Below, piece by piece: positions 23,585-32,791 of a stretch of DNA of 64,000 bases (within the stretch, counting starts at the first letter, position 1; every line of letters starts with the position of its first letter). The position numbers and the translations under genes were made by a program. The DNA is from Camillea tinctor (Eukaryota; Ascomycota; Sordariomycetes; Xylariales; Xylariaceae), in the NCBI GenBank assembly GCA_022578605.1, contig MU394084.1, positions 1 through 64,000 of the forward strand, in the 5' to 3' direction. The notes under the pieces are model-generated. The model worked only from the letters and a program-made list of their open reading frames with translations, did no database searches and had not been told where the DNA came from.

Positions 23585-23841
23585 GCAGGCGGACGTCAAA
23601 AAAGCCTGCAATTCCACTAGCCACCCATTCCATTCAACCTTTTATTTTCATAACATTAACGCAAAAAATAAATTAGCAAAAAATCATATAAATAAAAAAC
23701 ATACCTTAATTAACTAATTTATTAATTTTTTAAAAATTCGTACTAAAAATTGTGTTTTTATTGTTGGTGGAATTGAAAGTATCATGGGCAGTATTCAGGG
23801 GGTAGGTAGTAAAGTTGCAGACTTTTTTGACGTCCGCCTGC
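23585..23841. mobile_element. 257 bp MITE-like element with about 24 bp TIRs
   Basis: The left end reads GCAGGCGGACGTCAAAAAAG then CCTGCAA; the right end (to 23841), on the minus strand, reads the same 20 bases then TCTGCAA. The one mismatch in the first 27 bases is a C/T transition. The trinucleotide GTA lies directly outside both ends (23582-23584 and 23842-23844), consistent with a 3 bp target duplication. The interior is AT-rich and non-coding, so it would depend on a transposase supplied elsewhere. The family is unknown to me. Confidence 0.7.
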
Positions 23842-23945
23842 GTAGACACTACACAGCCAGACCTGGACAAGGATTTACCTAGGAACCGCAGGGGTAGACA
23901 AGCGGGTCCCCTTTCTGCCTGACCTTATCAAAACCGGTTTGCCTA

Positions 23946-24572
23946 GTATAACGGTAGGTCCGTACTAGTCTGACGGTACGCCACACACCCGCCACACACT
24001 AAGCCTAAAGACATCTAGCTAACCTTAATACACGGCCATAGGTACAAGCACCCCCAAAATGTATGTACTTTTATTGTTCTGCAGTCACAAATTCAAAGGG
24101 TTTAAGGCGCTGAAATGCCTTAAAGCACCTAGCTATAGAGAGTTTAAGGGGACCCCCCCCCCCTTATTAAGGGGCTAAGAAAAATAGAGACGAGTGTTTT
24201 TTTTTTGTTAAATTAAAATAAATTAAAATTTCCATTTGCAAGTGCATTGCAGTTGCAATATGTTGTTGCGCAATTAAATTCAATTGAAATGCGACATTTG
24301 CAATTAACTTTGCAACCGTAAAATAAAAAAGGTACTTTTATTTAGGAGGCACATGTACCTGTGGCAGTGTATCAAAGCTGATTAGATGTCTTTAAGCTTA
24401 GTGTGTAGCGGGTATGTAAAGTACCGTCAGACTACCGCATTATTTTAAGAAGTTAAAAACTTAGCAGTGAAATATATCCCTCCCTACAACCAGTTTTTTT
24501 ATGTAGATCAACCAAAATACCTATAAACACGTACCAAAAAAAAGTTTATATAAAGATTTACTTAAAAAATAC
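23946..24572 (+). repeat. Left TIR of the large transposon, interrupted
   Basis: The left arm consists of 23946-23967 and, after the nested MITE and its duplicated TA, 24435 to about 24572. Joined across the insertion it runs colinear with the minus strand of the right arm, including the shared word CCGCATTATTTTA and the long CCAGTTTTTTTATGTA match. Confidence 0.75.
23968..24432. mobile_element. 465 bp MITE nested in the transposon TIR
   Basis: This element has TIRs of about 100 bp. The left starts GTCTGACGGTAC and carries CACACACTAAGCCTAAAGAC; the right arm on the minus strand carries the same text with transitions. It sits between two TA dinucleotides (23966-23967 and 24433-24434), which count as one in the uninterrupted arm, so this is a clean TA duplication. 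The interior has no ORF. Its end (GTCTGACGGTA) resembles that of its host (GTATGACGGTA), so the same kind of transposase may have moved both. Its composition is far less AT-rich than the host interior, so it either arrived after RIP or is too short for it. Confidence 0.75.
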
Positions 24573-26576
24573 CTCCCCCTTCTTTAACACTTAAACACTT
24601 AAACACTTAACTAATTAAATTAATTATTTCCATTTCTTTTCAACTATACTTCTTTAACTTTATAACTAACTTAACTTTAATGCTTAAATAAACTAAATAC
24701 CTTGCTTTATATATCTTTAAAAGCTCTTTATTAGTTTTTAAATGTAGTTAACTTTTTAGTAAAAAAAACTCTTTAACTAGTTTATTTAAATTTAAAGCTT
24801 CATTTTCAACTTCTATACCTAACGCCGCAGTAATATAATCAACTCCTTTAACATATTTCACCAATATTAAGTTTTATAAATATTTTTACAACTCGTTATA
24901 ACGCTTTATATTAAGTTCTTTTATGTATATAAAATAGTTTTAAAAGCTATTTAAACAAATAAAAACCTTTATTTATAAAAAACTTTTACGTATTAACTTT
25001 TTATAGTAAAGTTTCTTTAGTAATTTTATAGTTTTAAAAACTATTTAAGTAGTTTTAATTTTTTAATTAAAAGTTATTATTAATAAAATGTATTTATAAT
25101 TATTAAGTAAATATTTTTAGTTTTTTTTTTTAACTTAAATATTATATTATTCTTTTAATATATACTTTATAACTTTGTTAATATGTATATTTAGCATTTA
25201 AAAATAGCTTATAAAACTTCTTAATATAAAAGCTAACAAAACCTTAATAAGTTTCATAAACTTTTTCACCTCTTTAATATAGTAAAAAGTAACAACATTA
25301 AAAATAAAAAGTATCTTTTTTTTTTATATATATTTTATTAGTTTCTTATTAACTTATTATATTATAAGCTTTTTATTATTATAACTAATTTTATTAAACT
25401 TAACAAAAATATTTAAAGCATATAATAAAAACTTACTTTTATACTTATCGTTATTAGCCTTTTTAAATATAAGTTTAAGCTTAAAAAACGTTTTATTAGC
25501 AATAATATATAACACTAAAGTAGCTTATTTTTTATTTTAACTACTTCAATCTAATCTCCCTAAAACGCTTTTTGCGCCTATAGTCTCATACGTATAACCA
25601 TTTAAAAACTTAAATAATATAAAAGTTTTATTTATATTAAATATATTAACTAATAAAAACCTTTAAAATAGCATTATAAACTTAATTAAAAAGCTTTATA
25701 AAAGTTTAACAAAGTATAAATTTCACTTCTTAACTAGTTTAAACTTTTTTTATATATAAAAAAAAAACTTTAAGCATGCATTATATACATTATTTAAAGT
25801 CTTTAAAAAAGCTTTTATAATTTGTCAACAACTTAAGTAATGTTTATTTAAAAAACTTTAAAACTAACTATAACTAAATTAAAATAATAAATGCATTTTA
25901 ACTAAGTATATCTCTCAAAAAAAACTCAAAAAATAACTTTAAAATTAAGCTTTAATAGTGTAAATAAACTTTTTTTGCATAACACGAAAAGTTATGTATA
26001 ATTGCTTTTTTAAATTAAGCTACTTTAACATAATAACGACTTTTTTTCCATAATTATTACTAATAATCCTATCTTTTATACGCCACTATCTCGTTATAGT
26101 TAAAACAAATATACAAAAAAACGCGGCAGCCTTAAATAAATTTAATCTTTAAAACCTCTTTTCGAAACTAAACAACCTTACTGCAAAAAAATAATATATT
26201 AATTACAACTATTAATTATTTATAGTTAAACTTAATACTACTTTATAATTAGCTAACCAAGTTAAAACTTTTAATTTTTTAGTTTTAAAGTGTTGTAGTT
26301 TCGTTTATTTATAAGGTTAAAAGCGTTTAATAGTGCGTATAACAAAAGGTTTAAGTAGTTGGCCGCGCTTTTTAAAAGGTTATAAAGTATATATAAGCTT
26401 TTATAAAAATTTTAATATTAGTTATATATTAGTAAATTAAAATGCATATAGCTTTAAAATTGAATTTATAATAGTTATTTTTATTAAAATAACAACTAAT
26501 AAAATAAGCTTAAAAAATGCAAGGAAAAAAAACTAATTTAAAAATAATAAGTATTTAAGTACGAAAAAAAAAACAA

Positions 26577-26736
26577 GTACCTCTTAAGCAAATCTCCATA
26601 TAAACTTTTTTTTAGTACGTACTTATAAGTACTTTAGTTAATTTACATAAAAAAACTGGTTATAAGAAAAAATATACTCCACTGCCAAGTCTTTAACTTC
26701 CTAAAATAATGCGGTAGTACGAACCTACCGTCATAC
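26577..26736 (-). repeat. Right TIR of the large transposon
   Basis: This is the uninterrupted arm. On the minus strand it begins GTATGACGGTAGGTTCGTAC and continues TACCGCATTATTTTAGGAAG. It is the reference that shows the left arm was split by an insertion. Confidence 0.75.
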
Positions 26737-26738
26737 TA

Positions 26739-27577
26739 GTCATTCCAATCAAAACCTTTAACTTGCAGATCTACTAAAAAGCTGGTGGATACTTTCTTAG
26801 AGCTCTTTGAATGAGGATGAGGTGGACGAGCTTCCAACCTATCATTTCCATCTTCCCTCCTAACTCGGTCAACGTGTGTCTCGCCGATGGGTTCGCAATT
26901 ATACCCACCTAACTTTACCTCACATTACCTATGATAGACACCACCAAAAAAAAAGAGAGAAGAGAAGATTGATTTACAATACTTTTGTATTTCATGCATT
27001 GTCATGATCAACTAACCCACTCAACTCCATTTACTACATACATTTTACATTAGCCCCAGAAGTTCTTCTCTTTGTTCTCTCTTCCCCCTCTCTACCCTTC
27101 TTATTCCCCCTCCTGATCTTACCAAAGTTCCTCTCATCCAGTTATTTTTTATTCTTTTACTGCTGTACTACGTATTACTACTGCTGGGGCTACTGTACAT
27201 ATCCATACCGTTATCCATACCATACCTTAAACTTTTTCCTCTCTTATTCTATTCGTCTTTATTTTGCATGTGACATCACTGAAAAGAGGACCCCTTTCAT
27301 CCTATCCCATTGCTGCCCGTCCAGTCATTGTCGAGTCGCGAATCCACCCATTCGTTCTCACACCATTCACTAACCTCTCTTTTTATTTTTACTTTTATTT
27401 TTATTTTCTCTTCCTCTCTCTCTTCCACTTCTGTTATAAAACTCCAGAGGAAGACGATGACTGGCGAGTTGCGGTAGCCCAACGCCCGAGCCATTCCAGA
27501 GGCTCCATTATTTTACGATTCCATTCAACCTATTTCTCTTACAAATCAGACCAAGATAAAGAAAGAATAAGAAGAAG
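26739..27577. other. Upstream region of the lipase gene
   Basis: Normal-composition DNA between the transposon and the lipase start. It contains pyrimidine-rich stretches near 27060-27115 and 27378-27430, typical of fungal promoters or 5' leaders. The short ORFs here are not protein-like. Confidence 0.45.
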
Positions 27578-29857
27578 ATGCCTTTACCATTCCTTGGTCG
27601 GTTAAACATGTTCGTCACCCTGATCTTCAAACCCCCATCGGTTCCAGCGATCTCCAGGCTTGTGCTTCGCAGCTCTTTGGCCCGGCCACTTTTTCTTATT
27701 CCACTCCGCCAAAGCAAAGAATTGGGTTATAGGGACTAATAGAAAGAAAAATAAAACAGAACTGAATATGTCGCCCTCGTCGGTTCCTTTTTCCTCGTTG
27801 GTCTCGAGGTCTTCATTCGCGTCCTCACGCTGGCCTTGCGTAAGTGATTCGTATTATATCTTCAATCCACGGATTGTTATTTTCTGGCACCAAACTAACT
27901 CGATTGCTTCTACGGAAATATAGCTTCGTCACTCTTAGACCTATTCTACCGAGCTTCGCGACGGCTCTTCAACATATTAACTCCACCTAAGCAGAAAGAG
28001 TTACAGGAAAAAAGAAAATGTATGATGAGGGATCCCATTCTATCAATCTAGGCAATTCGAATGGTAGCTAACCAAGGCACACGAACCAGCTATCTCGACC
28101 TCCATTCATAATGCCTCCGACTTTGTCGATCTCTGTGCTATATTTGGCTACACGGCCGAGGAACATGTGGTGCAAACTAGGGATGGCTACCTGCTCGGAG
28201 TGCATCGTCTGGCTTGGAGGAAGGGAGAGGAAGATGAGAAGGTCAACAACGGGCAAGGCAGCATCAGAAAACGAGTCGTTTACCTTCACCACGGGCTCTT
28301 GATGAACAGTGAGGTCTGGGTCAGCTTGACCGATGCTAAGAGGTGTCTTCCTTTCGTCTTGGTAGAGCAGGGCTTTGATGTCTGGGTAGGTTCTCATGAT
28401 CTGCGGAGCAATGTAGCGTACACTAACATCCTCCAGCTTGGCAACAACCGCGGAAACAAATACTCGAAGAAGTCTATTAAGTATTCGCCTACGTCTACCC
28501 AGTTTTGGAATTTCTCAATCGACGAGTTCGCGTTTTACGATATCCCCGACACCATACAGTATATCTTAGATACCACTCGACAACCTTCATTATCTTACAT
28601 TGGGTTCTCGCAAGGGACCGCCCAATCCTTTGCTAGCTTGGCTGTTCATCCCAAACTCAACGACCAGGTCAATGTCTTCATTGCCCTGGCCCCCGCCATG
28701 TCGCCTGCCGGCTTGAACAACGGTGTCGTCGATGCCCTGATCAAGGCTTCACCCCAAGTCCTCTTTCTCCTCTTCGGCCGGCGGTCTATTCTCAGCTCTG
28801 CAACCATGTGGCAATCCATACTCTATCCACCTATCTTCATGCGCGTCATCGATATGGGTCTGGTCTTCTTATTCGGCTGGAGGACTAAGAATATTTCTGC
28901 CAGTCAGAAGCTCGCCGCCTACCCGCACTTGTACTCTTTCACTAGCACCAAATCAGTTGTTCACTGGTTCCAGATCATCCGCAACAAGTCGTTTCAGATG
29001 TACGACGATGATGTGCAGACACCGTTAGGATCAAACAAGTATACCAAGGTCGCCAAATACCCCACTCGCAATATCAAGACGCCCATCGTGCTGGTCTATG
29101 GAGGAAGTGACTCTCTGGTCGATATCAAGGTCATGCTTAGGGAGCTACCTAGCCGGACTGTTGCTACCGAAATTCCGCACTATGAGCATCTCGATTTCCT
29201 GTGGGCTCGTGATGTTGATACTCAGGTTTTCCAACACGTTTTTGATGCGTTAAATAACTTTACGGATGCGTGTCATTCTCAGGAGGAGTATGAGAGCTAT
29301 AAACGGGCAAGAAGCGTCAGCTTGTCGGCTTCCAACACGTTCAAACAGTAAGCTTTGGCACTTCGCCTTACTATTCAGTTTACGAGCTAAGTCATTACGG
29401 CAGTGCATCTCAGAGTAGTGACACGGTCGGATCTGACACGACATCGGTATTATCTAACACACAAGAAAACGGTGTTGCATCCCGGCAGCATCAAGCTCGC
29501 GAGGACCTTGTTACTCGACAATATCAAGCGCAGAGTGAAAACCCACAGGTTCAGACCCGCCCAACTACAACTATAAATGAGACCTTGACAACACCAACAC
29601 CAAGTAGGCCAGGTTCTAGGCCCTTAGATGGCGCATCGGATTCTCCTCCTCGCACAACTCCCTCCCCATCGAAAGCGAACAAGTTAAATCGTAGGCGTAG
29701 TAGTGCTGCGAGCCTCACATTAGACTCGATGAAAGACGGACGGGGTATTAGAATAGGTGCAGCGAAACCGGCTGAAGGTGTCGTTACTACCGGCAGCAGC
29801 GATGAGCCTGCCTCTCCTAGATTGAACGGTCGGGTAAATACCATGCCAAACTTCTAA
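27578..29857 (+). CDS. Steryl ester / triacylglycerol lipase, TGL1-type
   Basis: Membrane-anchored acid-lipase-family hydrolase, like yeast Tgl1/Yeh1, which release sterols and fatty acids from stored esters. Five exons: 27578-27600, 27760-27839, 27924-28019, 28090-29347 and 29404-29857, giving 636 residues with all phases consistent. The N-terminus MPLPFLGRTEYVALVG leads into a hydrophobic anchor (about 11-34) before the alpha/beta-hydrolase fold. Visible motifs are LHHGLLMNSEVW, nucleophile S240 in GFSQGTAQ, the acid in GGSDSLVD and the histidine in HYEHLDFLWARD. The last exon codes for a Ser/Thr/Pro-rich, probably disordered tail. Exon 1 is only 23 nt, and intron 1 (159 bp) carries an open frame starting MFVTLIFK that is not part of the protein. 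Confidence 0.88.
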
Positions 29858-30441
29858 ATTGATTGATACACATAGACACATAGAGAAAAAAGTAAGGGGA
29901 AAGAAAAAAAATGAATAAAACCGTCGAATATTATTGGGGGAGATGGAAGGAAACTAGCCAAGGGAATAGGGAAAGGGGAAGGGGGGGAAAGGGAAACACA
30001 ATCGAGTACATAGCATGATGCGACTGGTACTCTTACAGGTATAGCATTGACATAACAAGAACAAATGGAAATTCAAAACATGGGAGCGGGCATTCACTTA
30101 GCAAGTCCGGTAGATCGGTTCGGCAACAATACATAGATAAGGCTCTCAATATACATATTTTGTTTCGTATGTTTCCTTTTTCCTTTTTCCTTTTTTTTTG
30201 GTCTTTTGCTTCTAATCCATAAAATACCAAAAGAAATCCTTGGCCCTGGGCTAATATCTACCGTACCGATACTCCTTTTTAGGTACGTATCAACGAGCGT
30301 GATATCCTGTGCCCCCCACCCCCTCCCCTATTCATATCCTCACTTCTAGCCTTCCTCCTTCTTCTCATCTACTTCCTCTCTTTCGAGAAAAGAGAGAGAG
30401 AAGAACTCAGCCTCTCCCCCCCGAAAAACTTAGGCACCTCC
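29858..30441. other. Intergenic region between convergent genes
   Basis: The 3' flanks of the lipase (+) and the unknown Cys/Pro-rich gene (-). G/A-rich patches follow the lipase stop (29935-29995), with a likely poly(A) area (AATGAATAAAACC near 29909). I see nothing else. Confidence 0.45.
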
Positions 30442-31437
30442 CTACAAGGTACTTCCGGTATGGGAACCCCCGTGCACCACCCAGTCGTAGGACTGCAGGA
30501 TGTCGTCGCGCGTCTGCACGAGCCCGTCGTCCTCGGCTTCGCGCTCCGGCTCTGGGTCCACCCGCGCGCACACTGGTAAACGGGCAGGTTAGTGTTCGCT
30601 GTGTACTGGACCTGGGTTGTATGCTTAGGGGAAGGTATTCTAGATCCGTGTGTCTGGGGCTTTTTTTTTAAAGAAAGGGAAAAAAGGGGGAAGGGGGGGA
30701 GGGGACTACGTACTCAGCGCGTACCGCTCCGGCTGCAGCTCCGAATACGTCGTCCACCCCAGCGCCTCGACACGCAGCGCCTCGCTGCTGCCCCAGGGGA
30801 GCTGGCGCAGGGGCTCGTCCGCTGTGGCGGGGTCGCAGCGGTGGCAGGCGGCGACGCGCGGGTGCGCGAGCTCAAACGGTGGGGTTTCGGCTTCTGGGGC
30901 TGGGGATGCGGGGCCCGGCGGGAGGAGCGCAGGGGGGGGGGTAGGAGAGGGCGAGAGTGGAGGAAGGGAGTTAGAGGAGGGCGGAAGGGGATCGGGGGAA
31001 GGAGGGGGTAGGGGCCACTGGCAGGCCAGCTTCGCCGTGGGCCCGACTATGGGGTGCGAGGGGGGCGCGTCGGGAGGCAGGTTGAGGATGAATTCGGGGG
31101 TGCGCAGGAGCTGCGGCCAGGGGATGTGGCCGGGTTCGCCCGCGGGGATCTAAGGAGAATGGAATTAATAAAAAGAATGGAAAAGGGGGGTTAGTATGGT
31201 AGTTTAGGGGGGTTTGTAAGGGGAAGGGGAGTAGGGGGTAGAAGGGTAAGGAGGGAGGAGATTACGTACGAATCCCGGGGGCGCTTCCGGCATCGCGAAT
31301 AAGGGCCTCATCGAGGCCACGTGGCGCTCCCAGGCCTGCGGGCAGTAGGCGATCCGGACCTCGGTGCCTGGTGTTGGGGGCTCAACGGGGCGGTGGCAGG
31401 TTTGGCAGATGGTCTGGATGAGGGTGTGGACGCACAT
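30442..31437 (-). CDS. Unrecognised Cys- and Pro-rich protein
   Basis: I do not recognise this family. Three exons fit: 31437-31270, 31149-30714 and 30572-30442, with GTACGT donors on both introns and consistent phases, giving 244 residues. Exon 1 has clustered cysteines (MCVHTLIQTICQTCHRP, then IAYCPQAW) and a later ACHRCDP, so zinc binding is possible. The middle is a Pro-rich linker (PPPPSPDPLPPSSNSLPPLS), and the C-terminus is acidic and ends DWVVHGGSHTGSTL. GC content is much higher than that of its neighbours. It lies downstream of the RNase H-like gene on the same strand; it has its own ATG, but being a 3' part of that gene is not fully excluded. Confidence 0.6.
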
Positions 31438-32178
31438 TTTTGTTTTGATTTTCCTTTCTTCTTTAGGGATATGGCTTTGGGGTGTTTGGTTTGGGTTTGT
31501 TTGATTTGGTGGTTTTGTTGGTAAAAGGAGGGTGGTTTGTACAGAGAAAGCTGGTTGTATAAGTCGATGAAGTATGTGTTCGTGGGCTGTATGGCGAAGA
31601 GAGGAGTTGATATTGATAAAAAAATACGAGGAGGGGGAGGGGGGGGGGGGGGGATATTATATAGATGTGTAAAATAAAAAGGGGCCGTGAAATATTCACT
31701 ATGATAGATTTCACGAAGATCTCGCTTGTTGGTTACTGGCTGCTACATATGAGAAGTCGTCCTTAGAATCATGTTGAAATCAAGCCCAGAGCATAAATAT
31801 ATAGCCTTATGAAATTGCAAAGAGATGATGTGAATAAGAAATGATCGAGAACGAATCAATCATGTTAACACCAGGAAGAAGGAGTGACTCTGAAGCTCGC
31901 TGTTCAATTCACCCGCTTCTAACACATGCTTTACACCTGACATATACCAGGACAATATTCGCCAGCTAATATAAAAAGCTTTTGGTTCTGAGTGGTTATT
32001 CCTTCTCGTACACTGGCAAGATATCACCACTCATTCCTATGCTCTTCTTTTACTTCTGTCACTTGGGAGCCCTATCATCGTTTCATTATAGCTTCTGATA
32101 TCCTACAACACTAAGAGTCAGTAATTTCCATATTGTGTCACTTTCTTGCTCTCGAGACCGTGTCTCAGGAGTCAAAAC
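31438..32178. other. Region between two minus-strand genes
   Basis: It holds the likely promoter of the Cys/Pro-rich gene. A poly-G run lies at about 31631-31652. A short extra 3' exon of the RNase H-like gene could lie here (acceptor TGACTCTTAG near 32117-32126), but I cannot decide this from sequence alone. Confidence 0.35.
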
Positions 32179-32541
32179 TCATACGCTTAGCCATTTTGAC
32201 TCCCGGGCTGGGCCGAGACAGGAGAATAAACGACTCCCAAGATCACTCACTTTCTCGCTGATGAGGAACCACGATACGTCGATGCCGCTCTCGAGGCACT
32301 TGAGCCGCTCCCGGCTCAACAGGTCCATCGCACGACCGTCCAACAGCCGCACACCCGGCCGCTCTTCCCAATACGACTCCTCGGGGGTATCACCGACGAC
32401 GAAGTTGCGCTGCGGCAGGCCGCGGGGCCAGTTATACAGCGGCTCTTGGACTCTCTTGGCCGCCACTGTGGTATTTGGAGTCAGTCAGACAATCGGTTAA
32501 TCGACCCTATTTACCTAGATAATCTCTTCCTTTCTCTCTCT

Positions 32542-32583
<42 letters not shown>

Positions 32584-32754
32584 GGGGGGGGGGTGTGGTG
32601 GTGGGGGGGGGGGGGGTGTTTTTTATTAGAGATTATGTAAAAAGACTGGGGTGGGNNNNNNNNNNTCTTGTCGGGCAGTGTGGTTTTTGTTTTATTTTTG
32701 TCTTTGTGTATTTTGTGATTTATTTATTTATTTATTTTTTTTATTTTTTTTATT

Positions 32755-32791
<37 letters not shown>

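Larger units (their letters stand above)
23946..26736. mobile_element. RIP-damaged DNA transposon with long TIRs
   Basis: A TA-flanked element of about 2.32 kb once the nested MITE is removed. Its ends are inverted copies starting GTATRACGGTAGGTYCGTACTA and going on to about 160 bp. TA lies outside both ends (23944-23945 and 26737-26738), which suggests a Tc1/mariner-like or pogo-like element, but no transposase motif can be read. The interior (about 24580-26570) is AT-rich with stops in all frames. Differences between the two TIR arms are nearly all transitions in both directions, the mark of RIP acting on each arm. It lies between PET191 and the lipase gene, and neither gene is cut. Confidence 0.75.

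Noticed and set aside
24580..26570. Transposase remnant in the interior of the large transposon
   Set aside because: Short minus-strand fragments such as NGYTYETIGAKSVLGRLD look faintly protein-like, but stops are frequent in all frames and no DDE motif can be placed.
27604..27760. Open frame MFVTLIFKPPSVP... near the lipase start
   Set aside because: It falls within intron 1; splicing from 27600 to 27760 gives the expected lipase N-terminus, and this frame ends in a stop.
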